From contig NZ_CP070228.1 in assembly GCF_016904675.1 (NCBI RefSeq), positions 744,001-808,000 of the forward strand: a DNA stretch of 64,000 nucleotides, in the 5' to 3' direction. Position 1 is the first letter of the stretch, and each line of letters opens with the position of its first letter. Shown piece after piece: positions 1 through 9,781 of this stretch. A program made the position numbers and the translations under genes. The notes under the pieces were generated by a model. It had not been told where the DNA came from. It saw only the letters and a program-made list of their open reading frames with translations, and searched no databases. This stretch comes from Arcanobacterium phocisimile (GTDB taxonomy: Bacteria; Actinomycetota; Actinomycetes; Actinomycetales; Actinomycetaceae).

Positions 1-1
1 A

Positions 2-625
2 TTCGGAATTGGCCATAAAACCGGTATCGAACTGCCTGGCGAAGTAGATGGTTTCCTGAAGTCCGACGCCGAATGGGATGATCGAACACGATATACCACG
101 ATGATCGGCCAGTCATGGGCAGCATCAACCGTCCAACTCGGACAGATGATCTCCATCGTAGGAAATGATGGGGTGCGCGTCCCGTTACATATCGTCGATG
201 GTGTCTACGACGGGAACGGAGTTTTTGAACCAACCGTGATTGGTGCATCCGAACAAGTTGTTTCTCCAGAAGCAGCTCGTGCAGCAAATAGTATCCTCCA
301 AGGCGTCACCCGTAGCGATTCAACCGGTGAATTAGCGCGAATACCGGGATATAACGTTGCCGGAAAAACTGGTACTGCGGAAGTTCCAGATGAAAACGGA
401 AACTTGACTAAACGTGTGGGTACCTTCGTAGGATTGGTGCCTGCGGAGAAACCACAAGTAGCTATCGCCGTGGTTATGTATAATCCTTCAGGCCCCGGTT
501 ATGGTTCGGTTACCGCAGCCCCAGTATTTGCCGATATTGGGAAATTTGCGATGCGCCTGTTAGGCGTAGCCCCCTCAAGTGAACCTCTTATGAAATATCC
601 ATGGACTCTAAGCGAGATGCAATGA
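2..625 (+). CDS. ftsI: Peptidoglycan transpeptidase FtsI/PBP3 (3' part)
   Basis: This is the C-terminal part (about 207 residues) of a class B penicillin-binding protein; the gene begins before the window, and the reading frame is open from base 2. FtsI cross-links septal peptidoglycan outside the membrane as partner of FtsW. The KTGT box of the transpeptidase fold is visible at about 365-376 (AGKTGTAE), which is the third active-site motif; the SxxK and SxN motifs lie upstream, outside the window. It is followed directly by murE, the standard dcw order, which favours FtsI over another class B PBP. The stop TGA overlaps the murE start ATG at 622. Family assignment is firm; the subtype rests on gene order. 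Confidence 0.93.
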   Translation, partial: FGIGHKTGIELPGEVDGFLKSDAEWDDRTRYTTMIGQSWAASTVQLGQMISIVGNDGVRVPLHIVDGVYDGNGVFEPTVIGASEQVVSPEAARAANSILQGVTRSDSTGELARIPGYNVAGKTGTAEVPDENGNLTKRVGTFVGLVPAEKPQVAIAVVMYNPSGPGYGSVTAAPVFADIGKFAMRLLGVAPSSEPLMKYPWTLSEMQ

Positions 626-2106
626 TACGTCCTCAACATGTTAGCCCGGTCAGCTTAGGCCAGGTAGTGCCTGATTGCGACCCCCAGTACGCAGATATTC
701 TTCTGACCGGAGCAACTGCTGATAACCGCCACGTGCTCCCTGGTGATCTTTTCTTTGCGTTGCCAGGGCAACACGTTCATGGCGCCCGTTATGGGGATGC
801 GGCGGCGGCAGCCGGTGCGCACGCTATTATCACTGATCCTGCTGGAGCTGAACTGATTAGCGCCGATATCCCGTTAGTGATAGATCCGCATGTCACCGCT
901 AATGTTGGCAAACTAGCAGCGGTCATCTATGGCAATCCAGCACAACACCTGACAACGTACGCGGTTACCGGGACCAACGGTAAAACCACGACCGCTTTTA
1001 TGATTGACCACATCCTACGTGCGCTCGGCGAAACAACCGGTCTTATCGGTACGGTTTCGGTGCAGATAGCTGGCGTCGAGGTTCCAGCTACACTCACAAC
1101 TCCACAGCCAGCGGATTTGCAGGCAATGTTGGCAACACTGGTCGAACAAGGCGGAACGAGCCTTGTTATGGAGGTCTCTTCTCATGCCATCGCGCAAGGA
1201 AGAATTGATCCAGTGCAATATACGGTTGCTGGATTTACAAACCTGACACAAGATCATCTGGACTTTCATCACACTTTGGTTGAATATTTTGAGGCCAAAG
1301 CTGAACTTTTCACGGAAAAATATGCAAAAACTGGCGTCGTTATTACCGACAGTGAATGGGGTAGACGTATCGTCGGGCGCGATCGCATACATCTCGAGGC
1401 GCTTTATATCAACGAAATCAACGCTGATGCTTGGCACCTGACAGATCGTGATGGACAAGCATTTACGTTGGTTGCGCCGAATGGAGAACGTGTGCACACC
1501 ACGTCGTCGCTATCTGGGGAGTTCAATATTGCCAACGCGGCATTGGCGGTCGCAATGGTCGCCTGTGGAGGGCATTCGTTAGAGAGCATCGAGCGGGCAC
1601 TCCAACAAACCGGTGGAGTGAACACAATAGTGCCTGGCCGGATGGAAATCATTGGCCAGGAGCCGCGGGTGGTGGTCGATTTTGCCCACAACGAGGATGC
1701 GCTTGCTAAGGCAATGACTGCGCTTCGCTCATCAACCAGCGGAAAACTTATTGTGATTACTGGTTCGGCAGGCGACCGTGACGTCTCGAAACGCCCCGCA
1801 ATGGCTCGCGTTGTTGCTGAACTTGCTGACGTATTAATAGTTACAGATGACGATCCACACAGTGAGGATCCAGCCCAAATTCGCCAAGATCTTATTGCCG
1901 GGATCCCAGACGGCTTTACATGGCAGGAAATACCGGATCGGCGCACCGCAATCGTAGAGACAATTGTGGGCGCACAACCAGCAGATACTATACTGATTGC
2001 TGGACGAGGGCACGAACGTTTCCAAGACGTCAACGGTACTCTGATTGAAATCGACGATCGTGAGGTTGCTCGTGCCGGACTCTCTCAGCGAAAGGCCAGT
2101 AGATGA
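622..2106 (+). CDS. murE: UDP-MurNAc-tripeptide synthetase MurE
   Basis: Cytoplasmic Mur ligase that adds the third stem-peptide amino acid to UDP-MurNAc-L-Ala-D-Glu using ATP. The P-loop GTNGKTT is near residue 117, and the central and C-terminal Mur ligase domains are complete (about 494 residues). I chose ATG 622, which overlaps the ftsI stop by 4 nt as at other junctions of this operon; an in-frame ATG at 601 is possible. The amino-acid specificity motif, DNPR in meso-diaminopimelate enzymes, reads DDDPH here (around nt 1846-1860), so the DAP-contacting arginine is absent. This suggests L-lysine (or ornithine) at position 3, as in lysine-type Actinomycetaceae; the substrate is inferred. 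Confidence 0.95.
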   Translation: MIRPQHVSPVSLGQVVPDCDPQYADILLTGATADNRHVLPGDLFFALPGQHVHGARYGDAAAAAGAHAIITDPAGAELISADIPLVIDPHVTANVGKLAAVIYGNPAQHLTTYAVTGTNGKTTTAFMIDHILRALGETTGLIGTVSVQIAGVEVPATLTTPQPADLQAMLATLVEQGGTSLVMEVSSHAIAQGRIDPVQYTVAGFTNLTQDHLDFHHTLVEYFEAKAELFTEKYAKTGVVITDSEWGRRIVGRDRIHLEALYINEINADAWHLTDRDGQAFTLVAPNGERVHTTSSLSGEFNIANAALAVAMVACGGHSLESIERALQQTGGVNTIVPGRMEIIGQEPRVVVDFAHNEDALAKAMTALRSSTSGKLIVITGSAGDRDVSKRPAMARVVAELADVLIVTDDDPHSEDPAQIRQDLIAGIPDGFTWQEIPDRRTAIVETIVGAQPADTILIAGRGHERFQDVNGTLIEIDDREVARAGLSQRKASR

Positions 2107-3521
2107 TTACCGTCTCCTTACAGCAGGTAGCACATAGTGTTAAAGGGTGCCTCACAGCACCTGCCGATATGGCAGTGCGTGAAGTGAACGGAGTGTCGAC
2201 TGATAATCGTCGTATCAGTGCCGGTGATTTGTTCGTTGCTATCGCTGGAGAGCGGGTGGATGGAAACCGATTCGCGCACGCGGCTATTGAAGCCGGCGCG
2301 GCAGGTGTTTTAACAGCCAATCCGCAACAAGCGATAGCCAGTGGTGCTGACCCGCAGGCACTGGTGACAGTTGATGATCCGATTCGTGCTTTGGGGTTAT
2401 TGGCACACGACCAAGCAGCAGCATTGCGTGCTGGTGGGGCACCTGATTTTCGCGTCGTTGGTGTCACCGGTTCAGTAGGGAAAACAACGACGAAAGATCT
2501 GCTAGCGCAGTTACTTGCAGCCCGCGGGCCAGTGGTTGCCCCGCCAGGCTCGTTCAACAACGAGCTGGGCTTGCCGTTAACTGTCCTCCAAGCCACGAAA
2601 GAAACTGCCACCCTGGTTGTGGAAATGGGTGCGGACCATATCGGTAATATCGATTACCTGACTGGCATCGTACAACCAGACATTTCTGTAGTTTTAGCGG
2701 TGGGGCGAGCCCACGTCGGTGAATTTGGTGGAATCGACAACATTGCTCTTGCCAAGTCAGAGCTCGTTCGTGGAACTCGCGCCGGCGGCGTCGTCGTTTT
2801 GAACTACGACGACGAACGAGTACGCCACATGGTACACAAAGCCCACGGTGAGGTTCTCTTTTTCTCCGCTTCGGGAGCTTATACCGAAGGCGTGTGGGCT
2901 TCCGATATACACACATCCGATACCGGTCATGCTTCTTTTGTTCTCCATTATGGCACCCAACAAGCGGCAGTCGAACTCGGTTTGGTTGGCGAACATCATG
3001 TGGCAAACGCTTTGGCTGCAGCAAGCGTTGCGATTCTTTTGGGATCAACAGTTGACCAATGCGCCCATATTCTCTCCCACACCCATGCTGGAAGTCCGCA
3101 CCGGATGGATGTGTGGGATCGTGACAAAGTCACAATCATTGATGATTCTTATAATGCAAACCCGGATTCAATGCGTGCCGGTTTGCGGGCCTTAGCTCAT
3201 CTAGGGCGGGGCAAACGCACTATTGCTGTGCTTGGCCAAATGCTTGAACTGGGGGAGTCGTCAGTACTTGAGCACCACGAAGTCGGTCGAATCGTGGCCG
3301 ATCTAGGGATCGACATCCTTATCGGGATTGGTTCTGGAATGGAACCAACTATCACGCAGGCCCGTGAAGGCGGAGTGCATGTATATGAACTACCTAGTGT
3401 GAGCGAAGGTATAGAGTTGCTTAATACTCTTATGCTCGCTGACGACGTAGTCTTAATAAAAGGTTCACATGGTTCTGGGGTATGGCGCCTCGCAGATGCT
3501 TTAAAGGAGATAGATCGCTAA
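2103..3521 (+). CDS. murF: UDP-MurNAc-tripeptide D-Ala-D-Ala ligase MurF
   Basis: Last cytoplasmic Mur ligase, adding D-Ala-D-Ala to complete the UDP-MurNAc-pentapeptide. The 472-residue protein has the ATP-binding loop GSVGKTTTKD near residue 120, a central domain with NNELGLP, and the C-terminal DDSYNANPDSM motif typical of MurF. The ATG overlaps the murE stop by 4 nt (ATGA), so translation is probably coupled. mraY starts immediately after the stop, which is consistent with a single operon. No anomaly is seen; length is normal for the family. Confidence 0.96.
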   Translation: MITVSLQQVAHSVKGCLTAPADMAVREVNGVSTDNRRISAGDLFVAIAGERVDGNRFAHAAIEAGAAGVLTANPQQAIASGADPQALVTVDDPIRALGLLAHDQAAALRAGGAPDFRVVGVTGSVGKTTTKDLLAQLLAARGPVVAPPGSFNNELGLPLTVLQATKETATLVVEMGADHIGNIDYLTGIVQPDISVVLAVGRAHVGEFGGIDNIALAKSELVRGTRAGGVVVLNYDDERVRHMVHKAHGEVLFFSASGAYTEGVWASDIHTSDTGHASFVLHYGTQQAAVELGLVGEHHVANALAAASVAILLGSTVDQCAHILSHTHAGSPHRMDVWDRDKVTIIDDSYNANPDSMRAGLRALAHLGRGKRTIAVLGQMLELGESSVLEHHEVGRIVADLGIDILIGIGSGMEPTITQAREGGVHVYELPSVSEGIELLNTLMLADDVVLIKGSHGSGVWRLADALKEIDR

Positions 3522-4607
3522 ATGCTCGCGATTCTTATAGCACTTGGAACAGCGCTGATCATTGCGTTGCTAGGTACCCCGTTCTTAATCAGGGTCCTTG
3601 AACGACGTTCGTATGGTCAATTTATTCGTGAAGACGGGCCAACAACCCATCTCGTCAAGCGTGGTACTCCGACGATGGGTGGTGTCGTCATCATTGCCGC
3701 AACCATTGTAGGTTGGGCGATTGCAAATATCGCTACTCAGCGCATCCCGACCATCACCGGATACTTGTTGCTCGGCTTGATGCTTGGAATGGGTGCTGTC
3801 GGTTTTATGGACGACTTTATTAAGGTCCGAAAAGAACGATCGCTTGGTTTGACTCCCCGCGCAAAAATGCTCGGTCTGGGAACCGTGGGCATCACGTTCG
3901 CGGTGCTTTCCTTGCAATTCCCGAATGAGGCACACCGCACTCCGGGTTCGACAGCTATCTCCTTTGTCCGCGATACTCCGATTAATCTTGCCGCCTGGGG
4001 GTCAATCCTCGGCGTTGTCCTCTTCGTACTATGGGCAAATTTCCTCATTAGTGCATGGTCAAATGGAGTCAATCTTACAGACGGCTTGGATGGCTTGGCC
4101 GCCGGTGCTTCTATGCTGGCGTTTGGTGCATACACGATCGTTGGGATCTGGCAGTATTATCAGCCGTGTGAGTCGATTGTAGCGACGAACACTGGCTGTT
4201 ACGATGTGCGCGATCCGCGCGAAATCGCCATTATTTGTGCAGCCATCGTTGGTGCTTGTTTTGGATTCTTATGGCACAACACCTCACCTGCAGCGATTTT
4301 CATGGGTGACACTGGTTCGCTAGCTCTCGGTGGCGCTTTTGCTGGGGTATCAATTTTGACGCGTACCGAAGTTCTCGCTGTTTTACTTGGTGGTCTGTTC
4401 GTCGTTATCGTTATCTCCGACGTTATTCAGATCGGCGTTTTTAAAATGACGGGTAAACGAGTTTTCCGCATGGCTCCGTTGCATCACCATTTCGAGCTGA
4501 AAGGTTGGAAAGAAGTCACTATCGTAGTACGCTTCTGGCTAATCCAAGGTTTGTTCATCTCCGCTGGAATGTTTTTATTTTATGCTGAATGGTTGGCTCA
4601 ACAGTGA
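3522..4607 (+). CDS. mraY: Phospho-MurNAc-pentapeptide translocase MraY
   Basis: Integral membrane enzyme that transfers phospho-MurNAc-pentapeptide from UDP to undecaprenyl phosphate, making lipid I. The 361-residue sequence is hydrophobic throughout, with the family motifs DDFIKVRKERSLGL, NLTDGLDGLAAG, GDTGSLALGG and the late HHHFE motif, all near the expected positions and including the catalytic aspartates. The start codon directly abuts the murF stop, with GGAGATAGATCG upstream as a ribosome site. The 3' end overlaps the murD start. Nothing unusual is seen. Confidence 0.96.
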   Translation: MLAILIALGTALIIALLGTPFLIRVLERRSYGQFIREDGPTTHLVKRGTPTMGGVVIIAATIVGWAIANIATQRIPTITGYLLLGLMLGMGAVGFMDDFIKVRKERSLGLTPRAKMLGLGTVGITFAVLSLQFPNEAHRTPGSTAISFVRDTPINLAAWGSILGVVLFVLWANFLISAWSNGVNLTDGLDGLAAGASMLAFGAYTIVGIWQYYQPCESIVATNTGCYDVRDPREIAIICAAIVGACFGFLWHNTSPAAIFMGDTGSLALGGAFAGVSILTRTEVLAVLLGGLFVVIVISDVIQIGVFKMTGKRVFRMAPLHHHFELKGWKEVTIVVRFWLIQGLFISAGMFLFYAEWLAQQ

Positions 4608-6091
4608 AGCGGCATATTCCAGAAGCTCAGTTTTTCGATAATAAAAAGATTGCGATTCTTGGTGTGGGGGTTTCCGGACGTGCATGCATTGATGCCCTCA
4701 CGGAGCATACTTCTGCACGTTTGAGTATCTGGGACAGCTCGCAAAAGGCGATTTTACAGATAACTTCTGCCCGGATTGAAGAGTCTTTCGCCTCTGACGA
4801 GCCCGCGACGTTGCTTGCTCGGCTCCTTGCTTGGGAACCAGAACTCGTGGTGATTGCGCCTGGCTTCCGGCAAACTGGCCCTGAATGGCAGGCCTTGCGT
4901 GCAGCAGGGGTGCCAGTGTGGTCCGAGATTGAATTGGCTTGGCATCTGCGCTCGTGTGATGAAGACGGCCAGTTCTCACCATGGTTGTGTATCACTGGAA
5001 CAAACGGTAAAACAACAACGGTCTCCATGCTCGAAGCTATGCTTAACGCCGGGGGGAAACGCGCTCTTGCGGTGGGCAATGTTGGCACGCCAGCGGTTAC
5101 TGCAGTATCGGATCTCAGTGATCAAGCACCTGAAGTGTTCGCCTTGGAACTATCTTCTTTCCAATTAGCTGCAACCTATTCGATGGAACCGACGTCGGCC
5201 GTTGTGCTCAACCTCGCTGACGACCACCTCGAATGGCATGCCAGCCGCGCCGAGTATGCTGGTGCAAAAGCCTCCATTTACGAACGTACCCATATTGCCT
5301 GTGTATATCCAATAGGAGATCGGGTGGTACAAGGTATGGTTGATAATGCAGACGTTACCGAAGGTGCGCGTGCGATCGGTGTTTCACTTGGTATTCCTTC
5401 GCGCGGAGAACTTGGCTTTGTTGAAGAGGTTGCAGTAGATCGAGCGTTTGTTCGTCAGGCGCATGCCAACGCTACAGAGCTTTTTACGATTGACGATCTT
5501 GCCCACTTAGCGCCACCTGGATACGATCTCCCTGTCCATATAGTTAAAGATGCATTAGCTGCGAGTGCCCTAGCACGATCTGTAGGCACCCCGGCTCCGG
5601 CGATTGCGCAAGGTTTACGCAATTTCCATCCCGGCGCGCATCGAATTGAACTTGTGGCTGAACATAACGGGGTTCGGTTTATTGACGATTCGAAAGCTAC
5701 GAACGCCCATGCGGCACAAGCCTCCCTACTCGCTCAAGATCCGAAAAGCACCGTCTGGATCGCTGGTGGTCTCGCAAAAGGTGCGACATTTGACGATCTG
5801 GTTACCCGCATAGCAAACCGACTAGCCGGGGTTGTCGTCATCGGCGTAGATCAATCGCCGTGGCGTGCCGCCTTAGACCAGCTCAATATCCCAGTAACAT
5901 ATATAGACGCTCATGTGGAACACCCTATGATGGAAGCTGTGGCACAGGCATACCACCTTGCACAGCCAGGGCAAACTGTTCTTCTAGCTCCTGCGTCTGC
6001 CTCGCAAGATCAATTTTTCAGTTACGGCGAACGCGGAGATAAGTTTGCGCAGGCCGTTGAAGAGCTTGTGACTGTTGGCGAGGAGGACTAA
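4604..6091 (+). CDS. murD: UDP-MurNAc-L-Ala D-glutamate ligase MurD
   Basis: Cytoplasmic Mur ligase adding D-Glu to UDP-MurNAc-L-Ala. The N-terminal Rossmann-like part holds LGVGVSGRA, the ATP loop is CITGTNGKTTTV near residue 135, and the C-terminal domain carries HRIELV and DDSKATN, all MurD hallmarks. I prefer GTG 4604, which overlaps the mraY stop by 4 nt (GTGA), over in-frame ATG 4589, which would overlap by 19 nt; neither has a strong Shine-Dalgarno, so the start is uncertain. The stop shares a base with the ftsW ATG (TAATG), behind a clear GAGGAGGA ribosome site. Confidence 0.95.
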   Translation: MKRHIPEAQFFDNKKIAILGVGVSGRACIDALTEHTSARLSIWDSSQKAILQITSARIEESFASDEPATLLARLLAWEPELVVIAPGFRQTGPEWQALRAAGVPVWSEIELAWHLRSCDEDGQFSPWLCITGTNGKTTTVSMLEAMLNAGGKRALAVGNVGTPAVTAVSDLSDQAPEVFALELSSFQLAATYSMEPTSAVVLNLADDHLEWHASRAEYAGAKASIYERTHIACVYPIGDRVVQGMVDNADVTEGARAIGVSLGIPSRGELGFVEEVAVDRAFVRQAHANATELFTIDDLAHLAPPGYDLPVHIVKDALAASALARSVGTPAPAIAQGLRNFHPGAHRIELVAEHNGVRFIDDSKATNAHAAQASLLAQDPKSTVWIAGGLAKGATFDDLVTRIANRLAGVVVIGVDQSPWRAALDQLNIPVTYIDAHVEHPMMEAVAQAYHLAQPGQTVLLAPASASQDQFFSYGERGDKFAQAVEELVTVGEED

Positions 6092-7323
6092 TGACGACAC
6101 ACCGGCCAGCACACGATCTTGAGGACGCGGATCTTGCTCGGCGCAATGTCATTCTGCACTCATTGCTATTGATGGTAGCTTCGGCATTGATGCTCATTGC
6201 TATTGGCGTTTTTATGGTGTTTTCCGCTACCGCGCCATCATCAATTTCAGCAGTTGCTAACGACCCGACGACGCAGTTATTCTCCGTAGCTTTGCGTCAG
6301 TCAGTCTTTGCTGTGCTCGGTATCGTGGGTGCTATTGTGCTTGCCATAGTCCCGTTCCGATTCGTCAAACGTTTTTCACCACTTTTGCTCTTCCTAGGTA
6401 TTTTCTTGCAAACATTAGTTTTGCTCCAAGACGGTGACGGCGTGGCAGGAAACAACAACTGGTTGCGTATCGGCGGCGCTGCCGTCCAGCCTTCGGAGTT
6501 TCTCAAACTGGCGCTCATCATATGGTTAGCTATGATGCTCGCTCGCTTATCGTTGGCAGAAATTCAAAGCTATAAAACGATCATCATCCCGGCACTCGGA
6601 TTCGGAATTTCTATCGGCGTCGTTGTGATGGGCGGTGACGTGGGTACGGGCCTGGTGTTCGTGCTTATTGGTGGCGGAATGTTTTGGCTTTCTGGCATGC
6701 GCGCACGTCAGCTAGTCCCACCAGCATTCCTGTTCGGCTTTGCGGCAACTATTTTGGTTGTCATCCGTCCCTCACGCTTGTACCGTGTGGGTGATTATCT
6801 TGCGAATCTGTTTACGCTACCAGGAACAATCACACCCACCCAGTCTGACTATGCATTATTTGCGTTCGGCTCTGGTGGTGTTACTGGTGCCGGTATCGGT
6901 GCTGGGAAAGAGAAATGGCGGGATTTGGCAGAAGCTCACACCGATTTTATTTTCGCTGTTATTGGCGAAGAGTTGGGATTAATTGGTGTAGTGACGATCA
7001 TTTTGCTTTTCCTAGCTCTTGGCTGGGCACTGTTGCGCATTGCTATGAACCACTATGATCGCTATGCACAGTTATTGGCAGTTGGTGCAGCACTATGGCT
7101 GTGTGGTCAAGCATTTGCAAATATGTGGGTTGTGGCTGGATTACTACCAGTGTTCGGTGTGCCGTTGCCGTTCGTTTCAATGGGTGGTTCGTCTATGATG
7201 GCTACCGTATGGATGTTAGGTGTTGTGGCCGCAACCGCGTTTGATGTTCCGGGCGTGAAAGAATCGTTTACTGCCCGACGTGGTCTTGTACGCCAAGCTC
7301 GAGCACTTATTCGGAGGAAGTAA
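6091..7323 (+). CDS. ftsW: Septal peptidoglycan polymerase FtsW
   Basis: SEDS-family glycosyltransferase that polymerises lipid II at the septum together with FtsI. The 410-residue protein has about ten membrane segments with a short cytoplasmic N-terminus. It shows the family signatures NNWLRIGG...QPSEFLKLAL, GGDVGTG, the AHTDFIFAVIGEELG loop and a C-terminal VSMGGSSM. The ribosome site GGAGGA is strong, and the start overlaps the murD stop by one base. Placement between murD and murG is the standard order. RodA is an alternative within the family, but the context argues for FtsW. Confidence 0.95.
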   Translation: MTTHRPAHDLEDADLARRNVILHSLLLMVASALMLIAIGVFMVFSATAPSSISAVANDPTTQLFSVALRQSVFAVLGIVGAIVLAIVPFRFVKRFSPLLLFLGIFLQTLVLLQDGDGVAGNNNWLRIGGAAVQPSEFLKLALIIWLAMMLARLSLAEIQSYKTIIIPALGFGISIGVVVMGGDVGTGLVFVLIGGGMFWLSGMRARQLVPPAFLFGFAATILVVIRPSRLYRVGDYLANLFTLPGTITPTQSDYALFAFGSGGVTGAGIGAGKEKWRDLAEAHTDFIFAVIGEELGLIGVVTIILLFLALGWALLRIAMNHYDRYAQLLAVGAALWLCGQAFANMWVVAGLLPVFGVPLPFVSMGGSSMMATVWMLGVVAATAFDVPGVKESFTARRGLVRQARALIRRK

Positions 7324-8429
7324 TGACTTTAAGTGTTGTGTTGTGTGGTGGCGGTACAGCCGGTCACGTCAATCCTTTGATTGCAACCGCGTCGGCAATT
7401 CGTTCGGCTGTTCCTGAGGCCCGCATTACTGCAGTCGGAACTACCGGGGGCTTGGAAAACGATCTCATTCCGGCAGCTCGCTTCGACCTGGAATTAGTAG
7501 AGCGGGCTCCTTTTCCGCGTCGTATCAACACCAACATGGTGACATTTCCATGGCGTTTTTTGCGTGCAGTGCGCCAAGGCAGGAAAATACTGCGGGACAC
7601 TCAAGCATCTTGTGTGATTGGATTTGGCGGGTATGCTTCGTCGCCCCTGTATCGCGCGGCAGTGAAAGAAGGAATTCCGATTATTGTCCATGAGGCAAAT
7701 GCGGTTCCCGGTATGGCTAACAAGTTAGGTGCCCAGCATGCGCGTGTTGTGGCGCTCACGTTCCCGTCCACGCCGCTCCGGGCAAAGAAAGGCGTTACGG
7801 TCACTGTCGGGTTGCCGTTGCGTTCCGCAATTTCGGAACTTGCAAATTCTGATGATTCGTCGCGACTTCGCCGTCGTCAAGTCGCAGCTCAACGCTTTGG
7901 ATTAGACCCCCAGCGGCCCATCGTCGTCGTTTCTGGCGGTTCGCTCGGTGCTGTCAAACTTAACGAAACCATGCAAGAAGCAGGTCCTGATCTGCAGGCC
8001 CAGGTACTGCATATCACCGGAAAAGAAAAAGACCGGCCTGTACGTGACTCAGTAGGGGACAACCCAGATTATGTTGTTGTCGACTATGTGACAGATATGG
8101 AAGAAGTCTATGCTCTTGCAGATGTACTGATCGCACGCTCTGGGGCGGGCATGGTCTCAGAAGCTTCAAGCCTTGGCATCCCCACAGTTTTTGTGCCGCT
8201 TCCCATTGGCAATGGCGAGCAGGCAAAAAATGCAAAAGATGTGGTCGATGTAGGCGGAGGAGTACTCGTTGACAACAGTGATTTCACTCCTGAGTGGGTG
8301 CGTGAGCATGTGCCAGCGTTGTTAGAAACTGATCGGCGCCAACACATGAGTCAGCAGGCGCGCAGTGTCGCTCCTTCAGATGCGGCGACGAAGTTGGCTC
8401 AGTTCGCGATTGAAATTGCAGGTGAATGA
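7323..8429 (+). CDS. murG: Lipid II synthase MurG
   Basis: Membrane-associated GT28 glycosyltransferase that adds GlcNAc from UDP-GlcNAc to lipid I, forming lipid II. The N-terminal GGGTAGHVNP loop is typical of MurG, GFGGY lies near residue 101, and the C-terminal nucleotide-sugar site includes ARSGAGMVSE and LPIGNGEQ. The 368-residue length is normal. The ATG overlaps the ftsW stop by one base and follows GGAGG. The 3' end overlaps murC by 4 nt. No defect is seen. Confidence 0.96.
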   Translation: MTLSVVLCGGGTAGHVNPLIATASAIRSAVPEARITAVGTTGGLENDLIPAARFDLELVERAPFPRRINTNMVTFPWRFLRAVRQGRKILRDTQASCVIGFGGYASSPLYRAAVKEGIPIIVHEANAVPGMANKLGAQHARVVALTFPSTPLRAKKGVTVTVGLPLRSAISELANSDDSSRLRRRQVAAQRFGLDPQRPIVVVSGGSLGAVKLNETMQEAGPDLQAQVLHITGKEKDRPVRDSVGDNPDYVVVDYVTDMEEVYALADVLIARSGAGMVSEASSLGIPTVFVPLPIGNGEQAKNAKDVVDVGGGVLVDNSDFTPEWVREHVPALLETDRRQHMSQQARSVAPSDAATKLAQFAIEIAGE

Positions 8430-9781
8430 TGAAGTTTCATCTTATTGGAGTCGGCGGAGCGGGGATGAACGTCGTCGCTCGTTTGTTAACCGCCGAAGGG
8501 CATACTGTATCGGGATCGGACCGGGAAGAATCGGTTGTCTTGGAACAACTGCGTGAGCTTGGTGTAGCGACGTCGGTTGGGCATAATGCGCTCAACGTGC
8601 CTTCAGATGCGGTCGTTGTACGCTCAAGCGCCATCAAGCCAGATAACCCCGAAATGATAATCGCTGTCGAACGCGGCCAAGAAATCTGGCATCGTTCCCA
8701 AGCTCTTGCCTATGCTGCCGGAGATCGCGATTTTATCGCTGTTGCCGGTGCGCACGGAAAGACGTCTACCTCAGCAATGATCGCTGTTGCGCTAGGTGAA
8801 CTAGGAGCCGATCCTTCCCGTGCTATTGGGGGTCATTTGGCCGGCGCTCAACCAGGAGGATACTTGGGTATTGGATCGGCCATGGTAGCCGAAGCCGATG
8901 AATCCGACGGCTCATTTTTGAACTATTCTCCGCGTATCGCGGTAGTGACCAATGTGGAACCCGATCACTTAGACCACTATGGAAGCACCGAAAAGTTTCA
9001 GCAAGCCTTTGTTGATTTCGCCAATAAGATTGTGCCAGGCGGTTTATTGATTTGCTGCACCGATGATCCAGGGGCTCGCTGGCTTGCAGATATCGCTCGT
9101 GAAGCGGGCAGACGTGTTGCCACCTACGGAACCCGTCCCTATCCCGGCGATCACACTCTGGTAATTTTCGACACCAACTACAGGGGTAAAACTCAAATAG
9201 GTGCACAGCGTGCTTCTCAGACAGTGAATTTTGTTCTCCCTGTTCCCGGGGAGCATATGGGACTTAATGCAGTTGGTGCGTGGTTGGCATGTTGTGATCT
9301 CGGTTATGAGCCTCAAGCATGTGGACACGCTTTGGAATCCTTCCGAGGGACCGGGCGCCGCTTCGAAGTGCGTGGAGAGGTTGACGGCATCCGAGTGATA
9401 GACGACTACGCTCATCACCCGACAGAAGTTGAAGCGACCTTGCATACTGCACGATCTATTACTTCTGAGCGGGTGCACGTCATTTTCCAGCCACATTTGT
9501 ATTCGCGCACCAAAAACTTCGCCTCAGCTTTTGCACAGGCACTTGACCTTGCTGATGACGTGATCGTCACCAGCGTGTATGCAGCACGAGAAGTCCCTAC
9601 TGACGGTGTCGAAGGTGATGCCATCGTGGAGCTCTCTTCCAAGGCGAGCTATGAACCGGATATGTCAGTAGCGGCACGCCTTATAGCTCAACGTGCCAAA
9701 CCTGGAGATGTCATCTTGACAATGGGAGCCGGTAATATCACACGTATGGCTGCAGTAATCATCGATGAGTTGAACTCATGA
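8426..9781 (+). CDS. murC: UDP-MurNAc L-alanine ligase MurC
   Basis: First Mur ligase of the pathway, adding L-Ala to UDP-MurNAc in the cytoplasm. The N-terminal loop GVGGAGMN binds UDP-MurNAc, the ATP site GAHGKTST is near residue 111, and EADESDGSFL and DYAHHPTEVEAT are characteristic of MurC. It has 451 residues. The ATG overlaps the end of murG by 4 nt, and the murC stop overlaps the ftsQ start by 4 nt, so the murG-murC-ftsQ messages are probably translationally coupled. Confidence 0.96.
   Translation: MMKFHLIGVGGAGMNVVARLLTAEGHTVSGSDREESVVLEQLRELGVATSVGHNALNVPSDAVVVRSSAIKPDNPEMIIAVERGQEIWHRSQALAYAAGDRDFIAVAGAHGKTSTSAMIAVALGELGADPSRAIGGHLAGAQPGGYLGIGSAMVAEADESDGSFLNYSPRIAVVTNVEPDHLDHYGSTEKFQQAFVDFANKIVPGGLLICCTDDPGARWLADIAREAGRRVATYGTRPYPGDHTLVIFDTNYRGKTQIGAQRASQTVNFVLPVPGEHMGLNAVGAWLACCDLGYEPQACGHALESFRGTGRRFEVRGEVDGIRVIDDYAHHPTEVEATLHTARSITSERVHVIFQPHLYSRTKNFASAFAQALDLADDVIVTSVYAAREVPTDGVEGDAIVELSSKASYEPDMSVAARLIAQRAKPGDVILTMGAGNITRMAAVIIDELNS

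Noticed and set aside
1404-2033. Long open frames on the minus strand inside murE (and similar ones opposite murF, murD, ftsZ and the exporter genes)
   Set aside because: They are antisense shadows of well-recognised genes, have no ribosome sites, and their protein text is low-complexity without family features.
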